64,000 nucleotides of DNA from Sphagnum compactum (Eukaryota; Bryophyta; Sphagnopsida; Sphagnales): assembly GCA_965153455.1 (NCBI GenBank), contig OZ234499.1, positions 13,884,271 to 13,948,270 on the forward strand, read 5' to 3'. Position 1 is the first letter of the stretch. The number at the start of each line of letters is the position of its first letter. The position numbers and the translations under genes were made by a program. Of the stretch, positions 22,400 to 33,446 are shown in pieces. The notes beneath the pieces are model-generated. The model saw only the letters and a program-made list of their open reading frames with translations. It was not told where the DNA came from and did no database searches.

Positions 22400-24372
22400 C
22401 CTCTATCTGTTCATTTTTTGCTTCAGAAAATGGCCTGACTGCAATAACTCTATAACTGTCTCTCGATTGTTTTTAATATACCAACACAATAATATATATA
22501 CACCATAAATATCTATCTATCCTTGGCACTTCCTTCCACACTAATTATATATATTTTTGAAAAGTTCGAATAAATTTTAGAACTTGTTTTTTTTTTTTTA
22601 ATTTTTAATTTTTATAATCCCACTTCCCTCTAAAAGAAAAAAAATCTGGTGAAGGAAAGGTATTGATTCTTTGGGGAATATTGGAATCTTTGGGGAAATT
22701 TCAAATTCAATTTATTATTTGATTAACATGTGTGAAATTACCAATGTACTATTTACTACCTATGATGATAGATAGGATTATTTTTGAAATGACACAATAT
22801 GGTGTGATGTTCTTTGTTTAAGAAAACAATCCATTTTCCTTTGAAAGTATGCCTTAGATTGTGATTTAAAATTGCAATTCATTATGTTACATTTGCCTCT
22901 TCCCCTTCTCTAATCATTTCCCTCCCCCTTCCCTCGTTCCCTTCCTTCCTTCCTTATCGCCTTTGCACTATCCTTTTTTTAACTTTACTATGATGTCAAA
23001 ATGGCCTGGGTGAACAAGACCTTCATTAAAAGTCTTTTTTTTGAATTTTCTATATTGAACCTAAGTGGCTATCTTCCATAGAAAGATGTAAAAAAAGTGG
23101 CAATCATCCCTAGGAAGATTTTAGGCAAACCCAACTATAAACCAGATATGAAATTATCCAAATGTGTAATTTTTCCTTCTACACACTCTGGAAACCAAAT
23201 ACAAAAATATATGATGATTTTTATTCTTTTCTTGGCTCCCTTCTACCAATTGAAAGTTGTAACCCTTCAAAATAATTTCATTTTTTAATCCTATAATTTG
23301 AATTTCACTTTCCGGCAAAACTGTGCCAATTAAAAAAAGATTATAAATTAGTGTTATCACCTTCTTTAAGTGGCTACTATACTTAACTAGGCAAATGTGG
23401 ATTCAAAACTCTGATTTAGTCTTAGGATGGTGTATTTTGTAAATGTTAAAAAACAATGATTTAACAAGTGAAATTTCATCCAAAAATGAAATTAAGGATC
23501 AAAACTTCGAAAATGAAACGATTTTTGAAAAAAGTAAAAATGTAACCACATTGCAATAAGTAGTCAAAGATATATAAAAAAGGATGATTAAATTATTTAT
23601 ATTTCATATTTGGTTTATAACCAAAATTTGGTAAATTTTTAAAAAGATGATGACCACTTTTGTTACATGTTTGTCTAGATGATTGTCATTTTGGTATTAG
23701 CGAAGGTGCATGATCAGTGACCATATAGACCAACAAGCAGGTATAGGACGAAAACTATGTATATTTACATAATTATGAAAAAAATTATATTTTTTTATAT
23801 GAATTTTTTTCATTTTTTTATATGTAATTATTATGACATATCATTTTTTTTTACCATGGATTTCACAGACTCATAAACTATACCAAAACCTTTGAAGATT
23901 AAAATTTCAATTTTTTTTACAATTCATAAAATTTTGCATTCATATAATAACTTGTTTTCATCAAATGGAGATGTTTTTAAAAATCACAAACACTTATTTA
24001 TATACTAACCAAAACGAATGAAATAATCTAAAAAAGATTTTACACATCACATGGTTCTCCAAGTGATTCAACATGCACATAAATATAACAAAAACTTTTC
24101 AAATGAATTATCTTATATGAATCAATGCACATTAATGTGTTAAAAAAATTTCACATGAATCACTATGTGAAAATCATGCACATCAATTGAAATATTACCA
24201 ATTTATAATTAAATTATGAAATTCAAGCACCAAATAAATTACCAAACTTAATTCTTAAATAATTACTTAAATAATAATCAATTACATAAAATTACAAACG
24301 CCCACAGGTTAGATAACGTTTTTAGTTCCCTTTTTCTTTCCCATTGAAAAATGTAAAGCCCACAAACCTTGG
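22400..24372. other. AT-rich intergenic DNA, nothing recognised
   Basis: Low-complexity AT-rich sequence with a pyrimidine-rich stretch at about 22890-22965. No open frame has recognisable content, and I found no RNA gene. Confidence 0.55.
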
Positions 24373-24710
24373 TCCAAAATGAACCAATAGCCACCAGCAC
24401 ACCACGAAGGAGGGATTGGATGGTAAGTGCACAAGAAACACTTTCTGATCTGGTTCCAGTTCCTTAGGTAACCAGGGCAGTTAACTCAATTTTTCTTTAA
24501 AACTCCCTACCCACTTGACAACCCACTAGTCTTTAACCCAGGTATTAAACCATCTACATGCATCTATTTTCCTACCTTACCTATTATAACCTATCTTTTG
24601 TAGGAAAGTTCACCAAGGTCAACTCTAATGTCAACTCAGTTGGGTTTCATCCATAATCAAGTCATAATAGAGATTCAATGGATGGTGTGTTGGTCCATTC
24701 ACTCTTTTGG
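24373..24710 (+). mobile_element. MITE-like repeat family Z, copy B
   Basis: The left end reads CCAAAATGAACCAATAGCCA followed by CCAGCACACCA. The right end reads CAATGGATGGTGTGTTGG then TCCATTCACTC, giving an imperfect terminal inverted repeat of about 30 bases. Internal landmarks (TGGTTCCAGTT, CATGCATCTATTTTCCTACC, TTTCATCCATAATCAAGTCA) are shared with the other copies. Its length of about 340 bases and lack of coding sense fit a MITE. Confidence 0.6.
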
Positions 24711-24875
24711 TTTTTTTAAAAGGGTTTTAGGTTTAATGTTTAACTGACTTGATTTTGCCCACCATTGGTCAATCACTCTGTTTTTCCAAGGGTTTAAGGT
24801 TTAACTAACTTGATCTCATCTCGCCCACCAGCACCCACTCAATCTTTTTTTCAAAGGGTTTTAGGGTTATTCAAC
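24705..24875 (-). repeat. inverted relative of the 16690-16995 tandem repeat
   Basis: About two to three units read in reverse complement relative to the array next to the SCARECROW stop codon: AGGGTTTTAGGTTTAA, AACTGACTTGATTTTGCC, CACCATTGGTCAATCACTC. It immediately follows MITE Z copy B. Confidence 0.55.
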
Positions 24876-25795
24876 TCCAACCCCACTCTTGAAGAGTACT
24901 TACAGATTTGCGACTTGTCACTGAAATGAGCACGAGTAGTAAGAAGATGAAGAGCTTTTAATTGGCGCCCCAGCAAGGGGTCAGTAGTTAGATGGTGAAG
25001 AGGCTCTTATTTGTGATTATCGGTCATAGATATTGTATTTTATTTATGTTCATTTTTTAAAGAAGTTCCCATTTTTTTCTTGCAATTTAATTTGTGTGCA
25101 AAAGCACGCTGTGCCAACGTAGCTTTGGTTTGTAAGGTCTAAGACATACCACCTGGAGGAGGAGAGTGGAGAGGCGGTTTGGGTTTCGAGACCTAAAGAG
25201 TCTAGAGGCCCCACTAGAAATGTTCAAAGTTAAAAAACTTTTTAATGTGGTGGGCCTCAGGTAACACCAGTACTTACACCTGTACCATGATAATTTCCTC
25301 AAAGAAAAATCAAAAAGTATAATAAAAGATTGATGGCCGGAACCATCACAGGGGAGACAAAAAGAGAAGGCCAAAGAAAGGCCAAAAGACGAACAGCCTG
25401 CAGGAACCCAAAAAAAAGGGAGTGAGCTAGTCCGTCTCTTGGTAAATTGTTTCCTCAAAGTATTGTTTTAAATTGTTGGTGAAAATTCTCACAGTTTTTC
25501 AACCTTAAAATAATCATGTTAACAAATAAAACGAAATTTTGTGAAAAAAATGGTTCTGTTTCAGATTTTGAATTTTAACCAAAAAAAAAAGGGGCACCGG
25601 ATTTTTACAAGAAGTTCCAGCACATAGCAAAAATATATGAAGAATCTTGTAACTTTCATATGTGATTTAGAGTCAAATTCAGCTAAATCTGCTTGTGGAT
25701 AATTGCCAGTTTGGCTACATCACGAAATTGAAAAAATAAAAATAAAATCCCTGCCTGAAAGGCTTCCTTCTGGGTTGTGTCTAGAGATTATGAAT
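24876..25795. other. intergenic DNA, no gene assigned
   Basis: A 123-codon minus-strand open frame (25458-25087) has no motif I recognise and lies in mixed-composition DNA, so I do not call it a gene. The rest is AT-rich. Confidence 0.45.
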
Positions 25796-26198
25796 ACATT
25801 AAAGTTATCCGTGAAGTCCGGCGATTAGGGGACAAGAATGGCCAGTTTCGACATAATAAGGCATCAAATGCATAACTGGGAATAAAATTTTACAAAACAA
25901 AATAACTGGGACCCAAACTAGTTTTTCCACCAATTTTGGTGTTAAACTGAGTTCATCCTCTCTTTCCTTTTTCCTGAGCGCCTCCACTATTGCTACATAT
26001 ATTTTCAATGCTCCTACTTGTACAACTACTACAATTACTCTCGAACCTTGTGCATTAAATGCTGAATATTAGCATTTCATATTGAGATTTAATAAAATTT
26101 CCTTACTTTGCGGATACCACTGAAAGAGGGGATAAGGGGGTGAAAGCAGAGGGGATAGGGGGTGAAAGAAAGGGTGACTTCACAAATAACTTTATTGT
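25796..26198 (+). mobile_element. MITE family Y, copy 1
   Basis: Terminal inverted repeats: ACATTAAAGTTATCCGTGAA at 25796 and, from the other end (26198, reverse complement), ACAATAAAGTTATTTGTGAA. Internal landmarks (TTGTGCATTAAATGCTGA, TTTGCGGATACCACTGAAAG, AGGGGATAGGGGGTGAAAG) recur in copy 2 at 26267-26692. It is non-coding, about 400 bases. Confidence 0.65.
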
Positions 26199-26266
26199 CA
26201 TAAAGACTAAATCAAGTTTACCAAGTCCAAATTTTACATGTCACTAGTTAGAGCATCCCCACCAAT

Positions 26267-26692
26267 ACATTAGAGTTGTCGGTAAAGTAAGAAAAACACA
26301 GCACCAGACCCCTGAGTTTGTTCATACAGAGGGTGAGATTAAAAAAAACCTGCAAAAAAGTACATTAGCATTCAAGGGGAGATGAAACTCAGAAAATCAT
26401 CAATTTTTGGTGATAAACTGAGTTTCATCCTGTCTTTCCTTTTTCTCTGAGCGCCTCCACTGGTGCTAAATATATTTTCACTGCTCCGAAGTGTACAATT
26501 TACTATAATTACTCACGAACCTTGTGCATTAAATGCTGAGTGTTAGCGTTTCACACTGAGTTGGAGTATTTCATACTGAGATTTAATAAAAACGTCTTTA
26601 CTTTGCGGATACCACTGAAAGAGGGGATAGAGGGTGAAAGGAGGCCCAAAGACAGGGTGAAGACAGGACTACTTTACCGACAACTCTATTGC
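26267..26692 (+). mobile_element. MITE family Y, copy 2
   Basis: Ends read ATTAGAGTTGTCGGTAAAGT (26269-26288) and, reverse complemented from 26691, CAATAGAGTTGTCGGTAAAG, nearly identical inverted repeats. It lies in the same orientation as copy 1, only 68 bases away. Internally it holds a small hairpin, GATGAAACTCAG near 26378 paired with CTGAGTTTCATC near 26418. Confidence 0.7.
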
Positions 26693-27015
26693 ATAACATA
26701 TTTTGAGTGAAAATGAGTAAACATTTGCCTAACAAATTAAGTAAAATAGTTATGCCCGAAGCATTTTTCCTCAATAGGCATGCTGTGGTTGGTAAAAATC
26801 ATATCACAATCTAACATCAGCTCTTGATTGGCCAGATGTATTGATTGGTTCAAATGTTTTGATATTAGTAAGTTTTGATCTTTTACTCTCTCAGATCCAT
26901 GTTTATGGATTTAGGGCTTGGAACTAATAAATAAATAATTTAAAATGAAAAAAATATTGTTATAAGGTCTGTTTACTGTTTACAATTTTACATCCGTTTG
27001 GGACCAGAGAGTCCA

Positions 27016-30000
27016 TTAGACGAAAGGTAGATCATGGAGGACAGATTGTCCTCTAGTACTGGCAGCATGCCACAAACTTGGCCAGGGCGACCGTATTCGT
27101 AGTCTGCATGAGCTCAGCAAGAGTGCTAGTGTGGGTGAGGGCAAGGCCAAACAAAAGCGTTCCCTAACTTTCTGTGTATTTGGACAAACAAGAAGCAAGT
27201 GCTCTTCATCCTCAACCTTCCCCAAATCGTAGCCTCGACAAAACCTTTCTGTGTATGGCACACCTTTCCACGCACCTAGCATTACCTCAAGCTGGGTGTT
27301 ACCACATCGAAACCGGGCCAAAGCTTTTCGTAGCTGAACGCAGCTGATGTCACATAAGTAGCTTTCGCTCTCGTACAACATACCCTTGAAACGCAAGTAT
27401 TTTGTCTGCACGCTGGTCCCAATCTCGCGGTTGGTAAAGAGATTTTCAATGTAAATCAGTTGCATATTATCCTTCACCCTTTTTACACTCAATATTGTGT
27501 GGGGAAAACTTGGAGGGGGTCGAGCCTCGGCCTCTTGGTTGATCAGGCCTCTTGTCGTAAATCTAGCACCAACCGGCTGCACTAATTGTAGCGTGGCCAG
27601 CTGAGCCATCTGAACTCCCACCCATACGTTGTGCGCATTGCACCAAAGTACTTGGTTTTCCGCCTAGCCTCTCACCCTTGCTAGACGGGTCGGGTGTATG
27701 TGCATTGTCGCAGGAGCCGTTCCCAGCGGCGGTTGAGCAGTCCTCGCTTGGAGCACACAGGTCGTTGCAGGCTTAGGCGTCGTTTGCAACGACGGTTGAA
27801 CCGGAGGCAGAAAACTTGCCACCTCCTGGGGCTGATTTTTGAGTAACCATTTTTTCACGGATCTAGCCCAACAGTTCTTTCCCGCAGCAAGCATAGCGAG
27901 TTGGGCTTCCCATGCCTTACCCAAGATGCGGTCTTTAGTGACCGTGTTCATATAGTTATAGTACAACAGCATTTGTCCTCATGCAAAGTGTTCAAAGGGG
28001 AATTTGCCAAATTTTGCCAACATGATGGACATGCTAGTTATTTTTCGCACCCCGAACAAGGACTTGAAGAACCTCCAGTACACTACTTCAATAGCCTCTA
28101 TTTTCTTGGAGTCCATCCAAACCTCACAGGCAAAACTTACTATGCAATGCACCAACGTGTTAAAGAGGTCACAACATAACTAGACGTCCATAATACGTAG
28201 CTCCGCACAACGACAATTCAATGCGAACAGCGAGCGCCTACTGGCAATTGCTAGATGTTCCACTGCACTGTCCAGGTTCGGGGTGGTCTCGAGCAGGATC
28301 CCCAAGTATTTTAAGGTCTGCACATGCTCAATAGCATCACCTTCAAACATAAACTCTTGGCATGGGTTAGCAGAGTTGAACACCATGACTTTTGTTTTTT
28401 TCACGTTCACTGTAAGTCCACGTTTAGCACAGAACTGTTGGAGCGCGTCTAACTGGTGCTGCAATCCCACCTCTGACTCCGACGTCAAAGCAAGGTCATC
28501 TGCAAAAAGCAACAGCCATACGTGCACGTTTGCTAGGGTCGATGCATCGCATTTTCTGCCGTCCAAGCGCCCCTCCAGGGCATCCAAATATAGCCCAAAC
28601 AGTAGGGGGTTGGGAAGGCAACCTTGCTTCACACCTTGTTGGCACCTGAAACTAGAGGTCACACCTTCGCTTGGGTGGTTAATGCATACAGTATCCTTGG
28701 TATACATCGCTTATAAGCATTACAAGAAGCGTCCCTCCACCCCGAGGCTAGCCAACACCTCCCACAGAAGTTCATGCGGCATAGTATCGAACGCCTTTTT
28801 GAAGTCCACAAAACAACAATAGGGTGGCTTCTTTTTTCCTTGCTTGTTCTATCAGAGTTCGCAGTATGAAGAGTTGGTCAGTAGTGCGGTAATCTTTGTG
28901 AAACCCAGCTTGACCCTTGGCACACAGCCCATGTTGTTCAGCCCACTCGCTCAGCCTTTTGTCAAGGATCATAGCGAACAGGTTTACTAGGATAGGCCCA
29001 ACAGTTATCCCCCTGTAGTCGTCAAATTCGAAGGCACCACCCCCTTTAAAGAGCGTGTGGACCACCCTAGTGGAAAGGGCTTCTAGAAAGCCTTCCGCCA
29101 AAAAGCAGTTGAACACTGTCAATAATGGCATGTGTAGCAGCTCTCCCGCATCCAAAGTGAACTCAGCTTTCATTCCATCCAAACCAACAGCCTTATTCCT
29201 TTGTAGCTTTTTCAGCGATTGAAGCAGCTCAGCAAGTGTGATATCTGTGTTTAGGGTGTGGCTAGGTGGAGGTTCTGTCACCTGGGCCGAGTGATCAATT
29301 CACAGCCGTATGGGTGGCGGAGACTCGCCAACTAGCCCGCGGAAGCCTTCCAAAAGCGTAGCTGCACTAATTTTGTCCACAACAGGTGCCCTTGGCCGGT
29401 ATTTTTTCCAGAACGAAAGTGCATCCACCTTAGCAAGCGTACACATATGTTGAACTCTTGCAGTTTCCCAAAAAATTCTTTTCTTTTTAAATAAATTTTT
29501 GAGTTTACTTGCCTGATGTTTAGCGGCGTGCAAATCGGGGTTGGCTTTCAGCCAGAGCTTCAGCTCACGCTTCGTTATACGGCAGTCAGCATCAAACTAG
29601 GGTTTATGGCAATGTCGCGCTCTGTAATTTCCTCCCGAAGGCTTATTGCCAAAAGTAGACTCTGCTACAACACCCACGCACTATTGCAGTAGGTCAACTA
29701 ACCTGTCTGCCCCTAGATGCCCGATTGAGTCAACAACCCATAGGTTTCCCAGATTTACTACTAGGGTAAGCTAATACTCTTCAGCTTTTGATTTATATAT
29801 TTGAACCTAGGTAAAAAAAAATTTGTTACAACTGTATGTTGTGGCTCAACAAAGCTACAATCGATGCTCAATCGTAGGCGTAACAGCCTGTGGTCAGAGT
29901 CTCCCCCCATCATGCAATAGCGGGTGTCGTCTATTATCACCTTGAGGTGTGTAGTAGCTTGCCAAATTGTAGGTGAACCAATAATACAATCGATAGTGCT

Positions 30001-30702
30001 ACGCCCCCCATTTGCCAAGCCAATGAACTCCCCTGATTTGTCGCCAGGTGTCCGGCCATTGAGGATGAGCAACCCAGCGTCACAACATAGGTCTAGGAAC
30101 TCGCAGCCCCAGCCGCCAACACTAGCGTCGCGGTTCTGTCGCTAAGCCACAGCACTTAGTTGCTTAGTCTCAGCGACCTCAGGCGCTTGTAACAGTTCAC
30201 AAAGGTCGTTAGTGTCAATGGTATCTGGTGACGTTGCAGTTCGTGCATTAAAATCCCCTCCCAATAATACTATGTCCCCTAGAATTTGAACTTCAACAAT
30301 ATCTGCTGCCAAGTTTTGGATCAAGGATTTGCTCTTGTGTTTGGAACCAACAGGGGCAGCATACGCCACGCAAACATACAAATCAGGGGCAGCACCCCTG
30401 CTGACCCGTAGCCATAGATAAGAATCGTGGCTTCCTTCTTTCCATTGTGGCAAGTTTGGGCCGAGGTGGCTGCGAAAGTAAACAGCAACCCCCCTGCTAT
30501 GTTTTATCGCTTTTGTTCTTCCCGGCTACCCAGTGCGCGCTACTGCAAGTGAGTTAAACCCTTCAATGTGTGGCAAATGTTGGCCTGGGAAGTGCCAGGT
30601 TTCGGTTAATAAGACAAAATCAGCATCCTGAAATAGCTCTAATATTTGCACCCCCGTTTCCAGTTTATTTACACCACCCTCATGCATGTTCCATAATACC
30701 AT
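27016..30702 (-). pseudogene. LINE ORF2 pseudogene: endonuclease and reverse transcriptase
   Basis: The frame opens at ATG 30702-30700 (MVLWNMHEGG). Endonuclease motifs follow in order: LLTETWHFPG (about 30610), LLGGDFNAR (about 30250-30275) and GDSDHRLL (about 29890-29910). The reverse transcriptase has LKKLQRNKAVGLDGM, FVDFKKAFD in a shifted frame (about 28800), QGVKQGCLPNPLLFGLYLD and the catalytic FADD at 28506-28495, all residues present. The last part contains RFCRGYDLGKVEDEEH then LLLVC, a Cys/His signature common at LINE C-termini. Damage includes stops near 30526, 30142 and 29300, a frameshift near 28810-28835 and stops at 28180 and 27664. It cannot make a full enzyme but is still readable throughout. 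Confidence 0.85.
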
Positions 30703-30729
30703 GCATAGGTCTCTCTGGGCCCTGTAGCT

Positions 30730-31580
30730 TTAGATAGAGGAGGGTGGGCAAATTTGAGTGTCGTTGATGAAGAGCTCGGCTGCCTTGCTTGCCGCCTTGG
30801 CCTCCTTGAACAACGGCCACAGCTGTGACTTGAGTGCTTGTTGCGTGGGCGTGAGGTCCTCGTCTAGGCCTAGCTTGGTCCTCGCCAGGCTTTTGCGCCC
30901 TCGCAGCGTGACCTAGCGGTCTTCGCTTGTTGCGAATTTGAGCAGCACTGCACCGAGGCGCACACCCGCCGTCGAGGTGGAGGCTCACGCGATCGCAGGC
31001 CACTGCCGCGTGGCGGCGATGACCTTGGCGCGCAACCTCATTTGCCCTTGCAACAACTCTGTGTTGAGGCACTGCACCCGCTCCTTCTCGGTGTTGCCCT
31101 CCTTGGTTTCAAAGCCCGTGAGGCGCAAGTTGAGCTTACGCTCTTCCTGTTTGGGCGCGTCGGCCAGGGTCTCCACAGCCCGACTGACCACCTAGTGCAC
31201 GTTCTTGGCATCACTGTGGTCCACTTGGGCTCCTTCGCAAAAACAACCTTGGTTGTGACAATTGTGGCCGCCTCGCACTCCATCAGTTGGTTGACCGCAA
31301 GGTTGCCAGCGGCCACAAGAGATGCAATGTTCTCGATGGCCGCCTCCATCTTGGACAATTGCGCGTCAACAGGTGAATTGTCGGTCTTGAGGCCCGTGAT
31401 TAGCCAATGCCCGGCTAGGGTTGCCTGGTAGACCACCAAGGGTGCATTGTTTGGAACATTGAGCCCGGTGTTGTTGCAGTACGTCTTGGCAGTGTCCTTT
31501 TTCACCATGAAAATGTCTAACGCTACATTGGAAGGACACAGCAGCAGTGCGGCATCAAATGCCATCGCGGAGTTTTTCAA
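30730..31580 (-). pseudogene. LINE ORF1 pseudogene
   Basis: Pieces lie in at least two frames. The first (31580 down) begins MKNSAMAFDAALLLCPSNVA. A later frame gives EERKLNLRLTGFETKEGNTE (about 31140-31085), which resembles the start of the RRM-like domain of L1-type ORF1 proteins. The end reads ELFINDTQICPPSSI before a TAA at 30732-30730. In active elements ORF1 is an RNA-binding chaperone. At least one frameshift breaks it. Confidence 0.6.
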
Positions 31581-31875
31581 GTCTTAAACCCTAAACCAAT
31601 GTCTATTTTTTAAAAAGGACTTGAGAAGTCAAAAAATGGGTTTTAACCCCCCCCCCCCAAAAAAAAGGCCTCAGAAGACAAAACCAAGAACCTGGAACTG
31701 TCCTTGCTGGCTGGCTGTCACAGGAGCTTTTGAAATCCAGAACGTCCCCACCAGGCTGTCAACTAGGCATTCTAGATTTTGAAAGTTCAATGTGCAAAAT
31801 GTGTCTTCTCGGAGGCAGATTACAGTGCAGAAAAGTCGTCTTTCTCGCAACACTCACGCTTGACAAGGCTCGAGA

Positions 31876-32052
31876 ATGGGAGCGATGGCGATCGTAGTTG
31901 CGACTAGCGTCGTCAGTGGTTGTAGTACTGCTCCTTCTCTTCTCTGCTCTCCTTCTGCCGTTGCTTCTCGTGTTTGTGCTCCTGGTTCTGGTGTGATTAC
32001 AAACAAAGCTCGGGCTACTTTCGGTGGCTACTGTTTCACGAAGTCGAGATAG
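31876..32052 (+). pseudogene. short frame resembling a chloroplast transit peptide, possible first-exon fragment
   Basis: The 58 codons begin MGAMAIVVATSVVSGCSTAP, continue Ser/Ala/Val/Thr-rich, and include no Asp or Glu. Arg and Lys are spread through the second half, and the frame ends in KSR then TAG. Absence of acids with many Ser/Ala is typical of plastid transit peptides. The surrounding 31860-32350 is GC-richer than the general background, as if gene-derived. No continuing mature protein is visible, so it may be a gene fragment, an exon whose partners lie elsewhere, or chance. It lies just outside the 5' end of the LINE, on the opposite strand. Confidence 0.3.
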
Positions 32053-32659
32053 TTTTCTCAAAGCTTTGCACAGCGATGGCTATGGCGATTCTACACTTGC
32101 GACCGCATCAACAACAAGTCATGCACATTGTCTTGATGGCTTAATCATGGCTCATGGATGATGATGTCCCCCCAGCACTCAGCAACAGGTCAAGAGAGGC
32201 TTTGCGAGCGCCAGTCTCCCTTGAGCTTTTCAGCCACGCATGGGTCAATGTCAACTATGGATAGAGCTGCTCTTCGATAATAGCCTCAAAGATGCCTCAC
32301 TCTAAGAGGCTAGAATGTGAAGATGCTAGTGCAGGGTTCACTATAGTTAGCTACAGGCCTCAGTCAAGAAAATGAAGGTACCTATGTAGGTGCTCCTTGT
32401 ACCCTGGAAGGGCAATAAGCCGGGTGACATTTAGGTTGATTACCTCCCCCATGGAGTAGCAAAAAGCTAAATTTACAACTGGCCGTAAACCATGGTTTGG
32501 AAGATTCCCATGACAAGGGGTCCTGAGACCCCCTCAGTATGAGAATATTCTTACAACAAGGGTTAAGAAGCTTGGGCTTGTTTGTGAATATATGAGATGA
32601 ATATTCAAAAAATTTGACTAGGCTTCTTATCCCCTCTTCACACAAATACTCAAAAGACC
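32053..32659. other. mixed-composition DNA, no gene assigned
   Basis: The first 300 bases keep the higher GC of the preceding fragment, but I could not read a continuing protein. The rest has no recognised feature. Confidence 0.4.
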
Positions 32660-32985
32660 TCTAGGCTCTTATTGACACTGGTCAGGAAACAGTTTTCTGT
32701 TGGGTTCCAGTTGCCTAGCTAACCATGGTGGTTAGCTTAGTGCTTGTTTTTTAGTAGGTAGGTACTAAAAACAGTCCTTACTTAAGTATAAACCATCTGC
32801 TTACCTAGTAATTACCTATTTTCCTACCTATCTACGAATATAAGAGACCTATTTCTTACAAATTTGGTTACCAAGATGAAATCAAATATTAAGTCAGTTG
32901 AGGTTCATCCACAACTGAATACTAATGGAATAATAGGCATCCAGTGGATGGTGGACTGGTGGGTGCTAGTTCACAGTGGCCCTTT
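32660..32985 (+). mobile_element. MITE-like repeat family Z, copy C
   Basis: Shared landmarks in order: TGGGTTCCAGTTGCCTAG, ACCATCTGCTTACCTAG, CTATTTTCCTACC, TTACCAAGATGAAAT, GAGGTTCATCCACAACTGA and a right end GTGGATGGTGGACTGG then TTCACAGTGG. The left terminus is incomplete compared with copy B. Confidence 0.55.
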
Positions 32986-33232
32986 GATTCCATTTCAGGA
33001 TCTCAAAGAAAATACATTTGTATGAGGGTTGAAGCCACGCCATGGGAACTTATCTCATCCTTCCCTAAAATATCTTCTTCAAGCGGTTCATTGAGATGGG
33101 GCTTTCCCAAAAAGGGAGTCCAGTTGTTGGACTTGCCTGCCAAGGCAAGGATATTGTGTTTAGATTCAGTATATAGAGTATAGTAGCTTAAGGGATTTTG
33201 GCCCCTAGGTAATAATAGGTCTATTTTTATAT

Positions 33233-33446
33233 GAGGATTTTTTGAAAGATGATATTTTGGCTTGTGTTTTAGCTTGAGATTAGTTATAGAGTTATAATTT
33301 CTTGAAGGATTTTGGTTTCTTTTAGAGGACTTTTTTAAGATTATATTTTTGCATGGTGAAATATTTGAATTTCCATAATTCTTTTTTTGCCTTAAGATAT
33401 TTTTTAATGTAAATTGCAAAGGCCACAGTGTGACACACCCCTTGTT
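33233..33446 (-). repeat. dispersed repeat, minus-oriented copy (partner at 37676-37888)
   Basis: Reverse complemented, this block matches 37676-37888 along its length with about 15 percent differences: AAGGGGTGTGTCACACTGTG, TCAAATATTTCACCAT, AAAATATAATC, AAATCCTTCAAGA, AAAATATCATCTTTCAAAA. It is non-coding. It could be an LTR or other transposon fragment. Confidence 0.65.

Larger units (their letters stand above)
26940..31600 (-). mobile_element. degenerate non-LTR retrotransposon (LINE) with APE endonuclease
   Basis: Reading on the minus strand, ORF1 remnant (31580-30730), a 27-base gap, then ORF2 (30702-27016) with endonuclease, reverse transcriptase and a Cys/His motif near the C-terminus. 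This order is the classic two-ORF LINE plan. Short AT-rich 3' sequence follows at about 27015-26940, with no clear poly-A. Stops and frameshifts interrupt both ORFs. The composition is distinctly more GC-rich than the surroundings, suggesting a later arrival than most neighbours. Confidence 0.85.

Noticed and set aside
24975-24990. TGGCGCC-containing stretch resembling a retrotransposon primer-binding site
   Set aside because: No long terminal repeat upstream, no polypurine tract and no gag-pol sequence nearby.
25087-25458. A 123-codon minus-strand frame
   Set aside because: No motif, no start context or neighbouring promoter, and amino-acid content typical of a chance frame.
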